A stretch of 64,000 nucleotides of DNA from positions 2,418,001-2,482,000 of the forward strand of contig OY723244.1 of NCBI GenBank assembly GCA_963210315.1, written 5' to 3'. The DNA is from Rhynchopus euleeides (Eukaryota > Euglenozoa > Diplonemea > Diplonemida > Diplonemidae). This document shows positions 43,048-53,900 of this stretch, in pieces. Below the pieces are notes generated by a model. That model was not told the origin of the DNA, did no database searches, and saw only the letters and a program-made list of their open reading frames with translations. Each line of letters begins with the position of its first letter. Positions within the stretch are counted from its first letter, which is position 1. Position numbers and translations under genes: made by a program.

Positions 43048-43160
43048 CAGCTGCCTGCGTACTGTGCAACTGGACAACGAGGATGACGTCGTTGCAGTGG
43101 CGACTCCCTACAGTGGCACCATCGCAAGTCCCACTCTCAACCCTCTCTGACACTGGGTGC
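43036..43160 (+). pseudogene. Deletion remnant of a ubiquitin-like/WD40 gene
   Basis: Begins with the family start (ATGGATGTGAC) directly after the spacer, then jumps to AGCTGCCTGCGTACTGTGCA, which in intact copies lies in the last WD40 repeats. Nearly the whole gene is deleted between these points. Confidence 0.75.
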
Positions 43161-43515
43161 TCCTCCACACCTCTAGTCAGCTAAGCGAACACCACCCCAT
43201 CGCATATGAGGCGCCACGCTGGGCACAACAGGGTTGCGCCATCAGGGAGATCAAGGGGTGGCGGGGGGGGGGGGGGATTGGGCTCGCCCCCACAGGGCCA
43301 CACACATCTCCTTACTAACGGGCGTTCCTTCCGTGTGGCGGCAAAGCCCTTGCCAGTACCCCGTTTCAGCGGGATGGGGTCACGAAATGAGAAGCATCTG
43401 TCGGTGCATCCCAACCACATCCCACACGGCACACACAACACAGCCCAGGAAGGCGCAACGGCTGGTGTCAGCGCACATTGTGGCGGCACAAGGGGAACAG
43501 GGGACTCCAAAGAAC

Positions 43516-43839
43516 ATGGATGTGACTGTTCGTCATGCCGTGACCAGTGTCAGCTCTGTCGTCGGTGTTCCGGAAGGCGGGACCGTGGTCGGGCTGAAGG
43601 CGGATGCGCTCAACGAGATGTTCCCGGGTTCTAACAACAACGCATCCCGTGAGGCTGCATGCGTGGCAGCACACATCGAAGGGTGTGAGGAGGAGCTGGA
43701 CGATGCACAGCGCGTTGCCGACACGGGTCTGGAGGACGGGGGTTCTGTCAAGCTCGTCCCACGCTGGCCAGCCACCTTCAACACTGCAAGCAGTGTTTCC
43801 TACGTGTATCAATCAGGCAGCCCTGCAGGCAACACCTGA
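43516..43839 (+). pseudogene. Truncated ubiquitin-like/WD40 gene (copy B), ubiquitin-like part only
   Basis: The ATG at 43516 starts a 107-residue frame. Residues 1-83 match the N-terminal ubiquitin-like domain of the intact copies (VPEGGTVVGLKADALNEMF, ending KLVPRW). After this the sequence is unrelated and stops within 25 codons; no WD40 repeats follow. A short protein could still be made, but the simplest reading is a truncated duplicate. It is about 360 bp beyond the deletion remnant. Confidence 0.8.
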
Positions 43840-44851
43840 GGGGCTGGCCCTGCCCCAGGGCTCCAGTCAGCAGCCACCCCACCCAGGGCTGAGATGGGCA
43901 CACATCCTTGTAGTGGGGGCCTGCACTCGAAAGTGCGCACAAGTGAGCTGCCTCATAATATCGGCTGCAACCTGACAGTCTTTGACACAGGGCGAAGGCC
44001 CCCAAGTTTTCTCATCGCAAATGCAATGCAAATGCACAGTAAAAGCAGAAGCAGTAACCATCACCACTCAGTGACTGGATTGGAAAATCCACACCACTGC
44101 CCTGCCTTGGGAGCAAGGTATGCGGTTTCTACCCTGTTCTACCAGCCCCGCCTCCCCCCGAATAATCAACGGGAGGGGCCTGGGGGACCTGCTGTAGAAA
44201 CGAACCTGTCCTTCCGCATCCCAACGCTCTCCCACTTGTGTGTTCACATGTCATGCCTCAGTAGGTGGTTGCATCACACCCCATCTGGCCCTCACCCCAC
44301 GAAGGGGAGGAGGGTCAACAGTGACGTATGCATGCCACACGCCTCCCACAGACTGGGCAGGCAGACAGTGTCAGTCCAGGATATCAGTGTATACTGTGTC
44401 ACGGGTCACTGCCGAAGCAAGCAGGTGTGCGGTTGCATCTGGGATGAGAAGAGAGGGCAAAAGGATTTACGCAGTGCTCTCTCTGCAGTGCCCATCACTG
44501 CCACCCCAGCCCTCGCTCACAAAGCTCCCCTCGCCACCCAATGCACAGCTGAGACAGGTGTTGGTTCAGAGTGTTTCCGGCGCATCCCCGCTTCCTGCAC
44601 CACCACCGACATGTTGAGGCTTTGGTTTACACTTTTGCTTCCACACAGAGTGCGGAGTCAACAGCGAAGAACACTCAGCCGTTCCGCAGTCGCGTGTGCT
44701 GTTGCCATCATAATTAGTCGGGGGGGGCGGGCCAAGCTTCACAATTCGTGTTGATCCCACTTTGCCACGATCTTTGTCTACATCCCCACCACCGCACACT
44801 GCACACACCGCCACACACTCCAGAAAACCTGAGCAGCTGCTAGTCATAGTT
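43840..44851. other. Intergenic sequence between copies B and C
   Basis: About 1 kb without a supported gene. The last part before 44852 should hold the promoter of copy C. It resembles the leader of copy A in CACACTGCACACACCGCC-like stretches. Confidence 0.5.
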
Positions 44852-45994
44852 ATGGAAGTGTCAGTCTGTCATGCCGGGACCGGTGACAGCTGTGTCGTCG
44901 GTGTTCCGGAAGGCGGGACCGTGGTCGGGCTGAAGGCGGATGCGCTCAACGAGATGTTTCCGGGTTCTATCAATAGCGCAGTCCGTGAGGCTGAGAATGT
45001 GGCAGCACACATCGAAGGGTGTGTGGAGGAGCTGGACGATGCACAGCGCGTTGCCGACACGGGTCTGGAGGATGGGGGTGCTGTCAAGCTCGTCCCACGC
45101 TGGCCCAACGTCAAGGCCCCCGCAGTCTACTCATCGACGCATGGCGAGGAGGTACGCCGCATCACACTGTCGAGGTGTGGGAGGCTGTGTGCTGTGTGTT
45201 ACGACAGCGGATGTGTCACTGTGTTTGACACCATCACCGCTGATGTGGTGGCGGGCTTAACACACGGCGGCAGGGTCATAACTTGCACACCCTTCTCTGT
45301 CTGCGGGACGTGGTTGGCGACGGGCTCTTGCAACGGCACCATCTGCGTGTGGCTGACATCGACCTGGGAGCAGGTGTGCATCCTTGACGACGACGACTGC
45401 AGCTACGGCGCGGCGGTGCGGAGTGCAGCGTGGACACACTGCGGGCGTCTGGTGTCCGGAGGCTCATCACTCAAAGTGCGTGTGTGGGATTTGAAGGGCA
45501 CACCGAGTGCCACAGTGCTGGAGGGTCACAGCACGGCTGTTCTCAGCATTGCTGCGTCGGGCACAAGGATCTTCAGCGGGTCGGAAGACAACAGCATCCG
45601 TGTGTGGGACATCAGCACCCTCACACACACACACCGCCTGGATGGGCACACTGATTTGGTGATGGGCATCGCCCTGACTCAGGACGAGCAGCACCTGGTG
45701 TCGTGCTCTTGGGACAGGACACTCAAGGTGTGGTGCGCAACCTCCCTCAGCTGCCTGCGGACTGTGCAACTCGACAGGTATCCTTACTCGCTTGCTATTT
45801 CACAGCCAGGTGATGTTGTTGCGGTAGATTACTGTACCGCCACCTTGCTGTACCGCCTCAGCACAGGTGAGTGTCTGGGAGAAGTGGACTCAGAGGGTGC
45901 GAGGAGTGCCCTCAGCCTCTGCGGGAGGTGGGTCTTCGTACCGAGAAACTATACTTCTGTCTCTGTGTATGCTGTGTCTTCCGCTTCACTCTGA
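44852..45994 (+). CDS. Ubiquitin-like/WD40 repeat protein (copy C)
   Basis: 380 residues from the ATG at 44852 (MEVSVCHAGTGDSCVV), chosen because it aligns with the starts of copies A and D; open sequence extends upstream without a better ATG. Residues 1-84 are the ubiquitin-like region (ADTGLEDGGAVKLVPRW). WD40 repeats then run to the end, with FDTITADVV, ICVWLTSTW, VRVWDLKG, IRVWDIST and LKVWCATS closing individual blades and GH/S-G-S motifs between, about six or seven blades forming one propeller. No introns are evident. Propellers of this type usually bind proteins or ubiquitin; the partner cannot be told. The gene and its 3' spacer are nearly duplicated in copy D. Confidence 0.88.
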   Translation: MEVSVCHAGTGDSCVVGVPEGGTVVGLKADALNEMFPGSINSAVREAENVAAHIEGCVEELDDAQRVADTGLEDGGAVKLVPRWPNVKAPAVYSSTHGEEVRRITLSRCGRLCAVCYDSGCVTVFDTITADVVAGLTHGGRVITCTPFSVCGTWLATGSCNGTICVWLTSTWEQVCILDDDDCSYGAAVRSAAWTHCGRLVSGGSSLKVRVWDLKGTPSATVLEGHSTAVLSIAASGTRIFSGSEDNSIRVWDISTLTHTHRLDGHTDLVMGIALTQDEQHLVSCSWDRTLKVWCATSLSCLRTVQLDRYPYSLAISQPGDVVAVDYCTATLLYRLSTGECLGEVDSEGARSALSLCGRWVFVPRNYTSVSVYAVSSASL

Positions 45995-46484
45995 TCGCAG
46001 TGTCTTCTAACCCTGTTCCTGCCTTGTGTGTTTGCGGCATTTTGACCCGGGTTCACTGTTCCTGCCAGTCCTGTTCTGCACACGACCTTCGCACGGAATG
46101 TGTTGTTCAGATCAGCCTTCATCCCCCGAGTGGGTTTGTCTGTGTGTGTGGCATCGACAACGCAGCTGGAGGCAGCTGTGTGTTTGGATCTGAGATGACA
46201 AGGGTGTGGGGGGCACTGCGTCAATCCCTTCCGACGGCATGCACACCCCTCTCCCCTGCAGGAGGCCCCCTCTGCCGCAGACACACCACAGTGCTGCCGT
46301 GCACACCACACTCGACAGGAGGGCAGTGCTGTTGTGTGTGCCACTTCGAGACATGCCGCCTTTGATCACATCCCCACCGTCACACTGCCTACCAGCACAC
46401 ACACCGCCATGCCCTCCAGGAAGGCTTTGCAGGTTGTTCCCGAGCAAGTCGAAGGGGGACACGAAGCCAAACACATGGATGTGA
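45992..46484 (+). repeat. Intergenic spacer of the WD40 cluster, copy 2
   Basis: Near-identical partner of 42555-43047, offset 3437 bp. It ends in the first codons of copy D. Confidence 0.9.
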
Positions 46485-47620
46485 CTGTCTGTCATGCCGT
46501 GACCAGTGACAGCTGTGTCGTCTGTGTTCCGGAAGGCGGGACCGTGGTCGGGCTGAAGGCGGATGCGCTCAACGAGATGTTTCCGGGTTCTATCAATGCA
46601 GACCGTGAGGCTGCATGCGTGGCGGCACACATCGAAGGGTGTGAGGAGGAGCTGGACGATGCACAGCGCGTTGCCGACACGGGTCTGGAGGACGGGGGTG
46701 CTGTCAAGCTCGTCCCACGCTGGCCCAACGTCAAGGCTCCTGCGGTCTACTTCCCTGGGCTGGAGAGTCCATACAGTGACGAGGTAGCCCGCATCACACT
46801 GTCGAGGTGTGGGAAGCTGTGTGCGGTGGGTTACGAAGTCGGACGCATCACTGTGTTTGACACCATCACCGCTGCTGTGGTGGCGGACTTAACACACGGC
46901 AGCAAGCTTATTCGTAGCACACCCTTCTCTGTCTGTGGCACATGGTTGGCAACGTGCTCGAATGAACGCACCATCTGCGTGTGGCTGACATCAACCTGGG
47001 AGCAGGTGTGCATCCTGGACTACAACACCGCCGGGGTGAGTGCAGCGTGGACACACTGCGGACGTCTCGTCTCCGGAGAATTCAAAGGCGTAGTGCGTGT
47101 GTGGGACTTGAAGGGCACACCGAGCGCCACAGTGCTGGAGGGTCACAGCGAGGCTGTTCACAGCATTGCTGTGTCGGGCACGAGGATCTTCAGCGGGTCA
47201 GGTGACAAGACGATCCGTGTGTGGGACATCAGCACCCTCACACACACACACACCCTGGATGGGCACACTCGTGCAGTGAGAGACATGGCCCTGACTCAGG
47301 ACGATCAGCACCTGGTGTCGTGCTCTCACGACATGACACTCAAGGTGTGGTGCGCAACCTCCCTCAGCTGCCTGCGTACTGTGCAACTGGATGGTCCTCC
47401 CTCCTCGCTTGCTGTTTCACAGCCAGGTGATGTCATTGCGGTTCCCGCTTGTGGCTTCACGGAGCTGTACCGCCTCAGCACAGGTGAGCGTCTGGGGAGG
47501 GTGGCCTCACAGGGTTCTTGTGCTGTAGCCCTCAGCCCCTGCGGGAGGTGGGTCTTCTCACCAAAAATCTACACTTCCACTTCTGTCTCTGTGTGTGCTG
47601 CGTCTTCCATTTCACCCTGA
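46475..47620 (+). CDS. Ubiquitin-like/WD40 repeat protein (copy D)
   Basis: 381 residues from the ATG at 46475 (MDVTVCHAVTSDSCVV), immediately after the duplicated spacer. It has the same layout as copy C: ubiquitin-like N-terminus to about residue 82 (KLVPRW), then a WD40 propeller with ICVWLTSTW, VRVWDLKG, IRVWDIST and LKVWCATS. It differs from copy C mostly on predicted loops (for example FPGLESPYSDEVARI, SNERTICVW, PACGFTELYRL), suggesting diversification of the binding surface after duplication. Followed by a strong hairpin at 47703-47761. Confidence 0.88.
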   Translation: MDVTVCHAVTSDSCVVCVPEGGTVVGLKADALNEMFPGSINADREAACVAAHIEGCEEELDDAQRVADTGLEDGGAVKLVPRWPNVKAPAVYFPGLESPYSDEVARITLSRCGKLCAVGYEVGRITVFDTITAAVVADLTHGSKLIRSTPFSVCGTWLATCSNERTICVWLTSTWEQVCILDYNTAGVSAAWTHCGRLVSGEFKGVVRVWDLKGTPSATVLEGHSEAVHSIAVSGTRIFSGSGDKTIRVWDISTLTHTHTLDGHTRAVRDMALTQDDQHLVSCSHDMTLKVWCATSLSCLRTVQLDGPPSSLAVSQPGDVIAVPACGFTELYRLSTGERLGRVASQGSCAVALSPCGRWVFSPKIYTSTSVSVCAASSISP

Positions 47621-47702
47621 GTCCTCTCATGATGTTGTTCATCGTGTTTTCCGGATTATTCTTCGTTCGTCCGGCGTAGCCGACTGGGGAGAATTTTCCG
47701 GT

Positions 47703-47761
47703 GCAATAGAGGTCGTCGGACTTAGATGGCCTTTTTTACTGGGTCCGACGACCTCTATTGC
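47703..47761. other. 19-bp perfect inverted repeat downstream of copy D
   Basis: Arms 47703-47721 and 47743-47761 pair perfectly (core AATAGAGGTCGTCGGAC) around a 21-nt loop containing TTTTTT. It starts 82 bp after the stop of copy D. It could be a 3' hairpin of the transcript or a relic of a foldback element. Confidence 0.8.
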
Positions 47762-48873
47762 TGCCCCATTCACACCGCTTCATCAAACCGGGGAGTGGTG
47801 CACACAACAGAGTGTGGGGTTCCAACAAATGAGTGAGTGTGTCGGAGGATGGAAGGGGGGATGCTTCCAAAAGGGTTGACTTCTTGAGCGCTTCCACAAT
47901 CTCGATCACGTCTGTTGCATGCCAACTATCAGGCGAAGGTGTTGATTGTGGATGGGGTGTGGATGGGCATATCAAAGCAATTGAACCATCAGGCGAACTT
48001 GAGGGCGACATGCTTGCTTTGTTGCCTCTGGACCACCACGGAAGGCGAGCCGCTCATGCGATGGATCACCCCGCCACATCTCGCAGCAGCTCTTTGCATG
48101 CCATGTCGTGCCCTCCCCCTCCCCCCCCTTCCAATTGAACTGGAGCGCTCTTTTTTTCAAAAAAACGCAAACAGATATTCTTCTTACCTATCACCCCCCC
48201 CCGTCCCCCTGCCAGCACATCCTTAAGGAAGAAGGAAGCACGTTTGCTACGCTTTTGATGCACACCAACGGGGAGGTGGTGGTGGTGGGCGGTGGTGTGT
48301 GTCTGTTTGTCTTCCTCCACATCTGTCTCTTCCCCCCCCCCCTCTCTTCCCACAGAACCCCCTCCCGCTTATTGCATTTGTGACAACTGTGGGGGTGTGG
48401 AACCGAGAAGGGGGAAGTGCTGGGCCAGAACTGCGTCCTCTCTTGAGACATCTCCCTTGTCTGCACTACACTCGGGGTAAACCCTGGGCCTGGAAACAGA
48501 TGAGCTTGATCGTGGTAGTCATCTTTGCTATGTATCGATCGAAACGATCAGGGCCCATGAACAGCGGATAAATGGTATTAAAGGGGAGGAAGCAGTTCTG
48601 GGCAACGCATGGTCTGAATCTGGTGAGGGGCTGAAGAAAGCCCATGGGTCTGAGATGACCTCAGTGCATAAAGCCTGGAGGAAGCTTCACGGCTGATCTG
48701 GAAATCCACCCCTGCTTTGACATTGGGGTGAAGTCCCCTCATCGGGTTTGCTGTATCTTTCGCTCACTCTTTTGGGCCCATTCCACCCCCCCCCCCCCCC
48801 GCCCCCACACACACGCATCCACGGCGCAGGCTGAACACACTCAGGGAGTTGCACCACCAAGACAGGCTCCAAG
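47762..48873. other. Intergenic region before the S-formylglutathione hydrolase gene
   Basis: No supported gene. Around 47830-47935 a stretch resembles 59400-59520 (shared GTGTCGGAGGAT and CGCTTCCAC-ATCTCGATCAC), a dispersed repeat. Pyrimidine and C runs occur near 48110, 48190 and 48790. Confidence 0.5.
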
Positions 48874-49731
48874 ATGACGCTGACCAAGAAGAGCGAGATG
48901 AAGTGCTTCGGTGGGATGGTCGAGAAGTGGACCCACCCGTCCTCCTCCACCAACACCGACATGGCATTCAGCGTGTTCCTGCCCAGCGCCCTCAGCAAGG
49001 GGGGCACCCTCCCTGCGCTGTACTTCCTGTCGGGCCTGACGTGCACGGAGGACAACTTCATGGTGAAGTGCGGCGCGCAGCAGTTCGCCGAGAAGTACAA
49101 CCTGATTCTTATTGCCCCCGACACGTCCCCCCGTGGGGCTGGCATCGAGGGTGAGGAGGACGGGTGGGACTTTGGGACGGGGGCTGGTTTCTACGTCAAC
49201 TCGACGACCGACAAGTACAAGAAGAACTACAACATGTTTGACTACGTCAACAAGGAGCTGATCGAGCTGATTGAGGCAAACTTCCCCGTCACCAAGGGTG
49301 TGCGCGGGATCACGGGGCACTCCATGGGCGGGCACGGGTCCCTCATCTCTGCCTTCAAGAACCCGACGCTTTACAAGTCGGTGTCGGCTTTCGCACCCAT
49401 CGCGCACCCTATCAAGAGCCCCTGGGGCCAGAAGTGCTTCACGGGGTACCTCGGGAGCGTGGAGGCTGGCAAGGAATGGGATGCCACGGAGCTCATGCTG
49501 GCGCATGGCCCGTTCGACCAGTTCGAGCTGCTGATCGACGTCGGGACGGAGGACCCTTGGGGTGTGAAGCGTGACGTGGACCACCTCAACAGCGCTGACC
49601 TCGACGAGGCACTCAAGGCCAAGGGGCAGAAGGCGCAGTCGCGCCAGCAGGAGGGTTATGAGCACGGGTACTTCTTCGTGGGCACCTTCATCGAGGAGCA
49701 CATCAAGTGGCATGCGGAGCGCCTGCAGTAG
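48874..49731 (+). CDS. S-formylglutathione hydrolase (esterase D family)
   Basis: 285 residues, close to the family's usual 275-290. This alpha/beta hydrolase converts S-formylglutathione to glutathione and formate, the last step of glutathione-dependent formaldehyde detoxification, normally in the cytosol. Family signatures: LYFLSGLTCTEDNF near residue 50-63, the APDTSPRG block, the nucleophile elbow GHSMGGHGS (Ser 150), Asp 227 in DVGTEDPWG, and His 264 in EGYEHGYFFVGTFI, followed by the family's C-terminal EEHIKWHAERL. The ATG at 48874 starts directly before the conserved N-terminal strand. The gene is uninterrupted and has no operon-like neighbours. It looks fully functional. Confidence 0.96.
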   Translation: MTLTKKSEMKCFGGMVEKWTHPSSSTNTDMAFSVFLPSALSKGGTLPALYFLSGLTCTEDNFMVKCGAQQFAEKYNLILIAPDTSPRGAGIEGEEDGWDFGTGAGFYVNSTTDKYKKNYNMFDYVNKELIELIEANFPVTKGVRGITGHSMGGHGSLISAFKNPTLYKSVSAFAPIAHPIKSPWGQKCFTGYLGSVEAGKEWDATELMLAHGPFDQFELLIDVGTEDPWGVKRDVDHLNSADLDEALKAKGQKAQSRQQEGYEHGYFFVGTFIEEHIKWHAERLQ

Positions 49732-50924
49732 GCCGCCCTCACTCTCCGGCTGCGAAGAGTAAAATCGTTTAATAGCTTCGCGTGTGTGTCGGGTAGGCAT
49801 GAGTGGCAGGAGAGGATTCTGTCTTTACTATAGATCCTGATTGCTGCTCCCCTCCCCTTCAATGCGGGGCAGGCAGAGCGGGTATGTGCAGTAGCCTAGC
49901 TCTCGCAGTGACTGGGGGGGGGGGGGGGGGTGGCGCTGTCGTCATCAAAAACAGCACAAAACATATACAAACGTGGGCTTCAGCTGCCAGATGGAGATGC
50001 CTCCCTCATCTCTCGCTTCCTTTCTGATTTCCCCCGCACCCCTCCCCCCGTGTGGATTGACCAACAGAGAAATGTGTGCAGCGAAGCTTGTCTACCGTTG
50101 AGCCCCCCCTTTGCCTCGCTACCCGCCACAACGTGACTCTTTTCTTTGTGTACTTCAATTTCAGGTGTGCGAACGGACAAGTCGCCCGGAGCTTCCTTTT
50201 TTGCAGTTGCTGGGCAGGTTGTTTCTCTTCTTCTCGCGAAAGGAGTGCGGTTTTTTTCCGGCACGCGGCGGTTCGTCCGCATGGGGTCATGGGTGGGGGA
50301 GGGGGGTCAGCAGCATCTGCAACGTGCTTCACACGGCTAGGGTATCTTCAGTGAACTGACTCCTGTCCGTGCTACCGGCACGTTGCCCGAGGTCCGAATC
50401 AAAACAACGTTTCCCCACCCCGTACCTCCCTGCCGCTGGGAACTAAACTGGTGGCGAGGGACCAGAGAAACACACAGAACGCGCATTTTTCAGAAGATCC
50501 AAAATCTGCCTGACGTGCATACGTACGCAACCCAAGCTTATGGCATATTCGGCGAGCACTGCCAAGTGGTGTGTTGTGTGTGTGTGTTGATCACTTTTGA
50601 AGGTGGGTTAACCCTGCACGGGTCCTAGTCCATCCATGCATGGAGGGACCCATCGGGCTGCAGAGTTGTGGTTTTGTTTGTTTAGAAGGTGCGCAGGGCA
50701 ACAGCATCCCCTCGCGGTTTTGTTAGGGGTACCGGACCTTCCGTGATGCAGCACAATGGCGGGGAGGAGGAGGCGTAATGAACGTGTGACGCGGAGGATT
50801 GTGAACCCCACCGCCCCACTCTTGTTTGTCTCGGCTCGTGTCGTGCCACGAAGGGTTCCCTCTTTGCCTGCGCATCACTGGCCTGCACCCACCGCCGCCG
50901 GCAGGGAGGGTGCCGAACGTCACG
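49732..50924. other. Intergenic region between the hydrolase and the large unknown gene
   Basis: No gene supported. It contains a 15-G run near 49914-49930. The open frame of the next gene extends back to 50826 but without an ATG before 50925. Confidence 0.5.
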
Positions 50925-53900
50925 ATGTGGTGCTGCAGCAAAGGGCCGCAGCCGCCGAAACAAACGACGCCGAAGTCGAAGACGAACGCAATCCAACGTC
51001 CCTCCGACGCGAAGCCGGCGCGGAACCCTCATCCGTCAAACCCGCCGCAGCCTGCAGCTGCGGCGGGCGACCAGCCGCCGCCGGACCTGAGCGGCTACAA
51101 CAACGCGCCGGTGCAGGTGCACGCGCAGTCTTCGCTGATGCAGAGCTACGCGCTGCCTGCCCAGCCGGTGGACAGCGTGGGTTACTTCCCAGGCGTTGCG
51201 GTCACGGTGGCGACGGGCAACGGTCTGCCTGCTCCTCGGGAACACGTGTTCGTGGCGAAGACGAACGACACTTACCTGCACCTCCAGGCCTCCCCGACGT
51301 CGCCTACCGGTTGGGAGCCAAGTGAGCTGACTGGCTTGCGGAAGATCTCGACCTGGACAGCGGGGTTCTACGACGGGAACGTCTTGCTCTTCGCGTTGAC
51401 GGGGCAGCAGGCGTGGAAGCGGACGGCGGAAGCGAAGGTAGGGGGCATGCAGTCGTTCGCGACGTCGGAGTGGGTGAGCCTGGGTGAGATCCCGGGCACA
51501 GCCGCCTACCCGGCCATCTCGTTCGCGGACGGGCAGCTGTGGGTGTCGTGCACGCCGAACGACTACTCCTCTGGGCGGCTGTTCCTCCTGCCGTGGCAAA
51601 CGCCCGGCGCGCCGTGGGACGTGATGTCGACGACGCCGCAGCCGCTCTGGACGTGCAGCGCGTCGACAAGTGGTTGCTACGTCGGCGGGTACGACAGCTC
51701 TCGGAACTACCAGTACATCGAGTTCTACCCGACCGACAAGTCGGCCCCGCTGTCGACCGCCGAAGGCGGCGCGGAGGGAGCGAACAAGCTGATGGGGTCG
51801 ACGCTGGGCGGGGGTGCCGTGTACTGCCTGGACAACGGCGGCGTGCTGTCGCGGCGGGACATGACCTCGAGCAACGTGGACCTGGTGGCGAACGGGGTGC
51901 CGGGCGGCGGCTTCTCGGTGGTGCGGCACAACGGGTCGACCACGAGCGAGGCGGTGTTCTACACTCAAGGGTCGCGGGACACGACCAGCCTGTGGATGGC
52001 GACGTACGACAGCGAGCTGCCGGCGGGGAAGCGTGTGACGGCGCCGCTGCAGATGGCGAGCGGCGTGAACCTCGTCTGCGGGGCGTCGGTGTCGACGTAC
52101 TCGTCGATGTTCTACACGATGTACTCTGGCGGGGGGCTGAAGCAGATGGACGAGACGAGCGGCGCATCCTACAAGCACATGCAAGTGACGGTGCGGAAAG
52201 AGCTTGTGGGCGACGTGCCCACGGCGTCGTCGCTCTTCGTGCCCGGCAGGCACGGTGACCAGCCGGTGCTTTTCAACGTGTCGCACCCGTCGGGCGCTGT
52301 GCGCGAGTACTGGCAGAACGTCGCGGTGTCTCACTTGCAGTCGATCTGGAACTTCACCGACCGGTCGATGTCGAACAACGCGATCAGGCTTGCGAGCGCC
52401 ACGGGGCCCGGCGGGCGGCTGAGCGTCTTCGGGATCGACGCGGCGCTCAACGTGCAGCACCTGCAGCTGGGGGCTGTCGGAGGAGAGCAGTGGACGGGCC
52501 TCGGGCAGCTCACAGGCCAGTGGCCCGGGCTGCAGGGCGGGGTGATCGGCGGGGAGCTGGTGCTGCTCGTGTACAAGTCCGACAACACGGGAGCGGGCGT
52601 GTACCACGTGCCGCTGGACGGGGGCGATTGGGTGGAGGCGACGCCGTTCGACTACTCGTTCGTGAACGACGTTTCGTTCGGAAAGACTTCTGCAGGCGAA
52701 GGCTTCTTCGTGGCCAGGAGCACCGCCAACGGGGACAACGGAGTCGACTTCTTCCTCCTGGGAAACACCGCTCCGGTGCAGACGTACGGCTACCAAGGGA
52801 AGTACGCGCTCGGCCAGGTCCGCGCGGCGGCGCCGGGGCTGGACCACTGCTACATGGTCGACTCGGTGGGAAACTTCTTCGTCGCGACGGCGGGGGCTGC
52901 AGCTCAGGGCACGACGCTGCAGACCAAAGTGGCAGACGTGGAGGTGACGCGGGTGTGGGGCGACGGGCCCGACGAGCCGGACACGACGGCGCAGCTGTGG
53001 TTCGTGAAGCTGGACGGGACGGCAGGGAAGCAGCTGTTCCCCGCGAGCCAGCAGCCCGGCGAGTACACGCCCATCGCGAAGGGCTTGCAGGCGATCCGCC
53101 CTGTGGGCCGTCTCTGCGTCTACGCGCTGGACGCGGGCGGGCTGATGCGCGACCTTGTGGAGGGGAAGATGTGCGCCTCCTACGAAGGCGACTTGGTGGA
53201 GGCGCAGCCGGCACCAGCCGACGGTGCGGCGGCGGAGGACCCCGAGGAACAGGCGCCGACGGAGTTCCAGGCATGGCAGACGACGTTCCAGACGGAGGAC
53301 AAAAACCGGACGCCTGTGCCGGACACGACCGTCTACTTCGAGCCTGTCGACGAAGACCTGCAGGTGCTGATCAACGGGAAGCTGGTGACAATGTCGCCCG
53401 GCGGGCAGCCGATGGAGGTGAAGACAAACTCGCGCGGGGTGGTGACCATCACGTCTGTGGCGACGTCGCTGCACGCGCCCGTGCTGTCGATGTACACGAA
53501 CTACCACCCCGAAAGCTCGACCTCTGCGGTGGTGGGGAACTACGAGCAGCAACTCTACCTGTCGGCGGTGCCGGAAGACCAGTTGCAGAACGCGAAGAAG
53601 AACAACGGGGAGCCGCTGTTCAGCGACCCGTCGGTCGCCAACACGCAGTTCACCGACGCGCTGCACGCGTCGATCGCGCCTGCGCTGCCCGACGAGGACG
53701 CGGACCCCGAGGCCGCCGCGCAGGTGCACCGCCACGGCGCGCGGCGTGGGCGGCTGCATCGGGGGCTGTTTGCAGCGCGGAGGGGGCAGGCGGGACGGTA
53801 CCGCCGGCTCAACCCGCGCGTGTGCCGCGAGACGTGCTTCCACACGGAGTACACGTGCGACCCGGTGACGGGGCGGCGCGGCGTGCGGTTCAACAAAGGG

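Noticed and set aside
42491-43127. ORFs in the WD40 spacer repeats (both strands)
   Set aside because: They recur at 45871-46630 only because the spacer is duplicated; no domain, and frames overlap the ends of the WD40 genes.
43840-44851. Further WD40 gene between copies B and C
   Set aside because: No WD motif or ubiquitin-like start in any frame until 44852.
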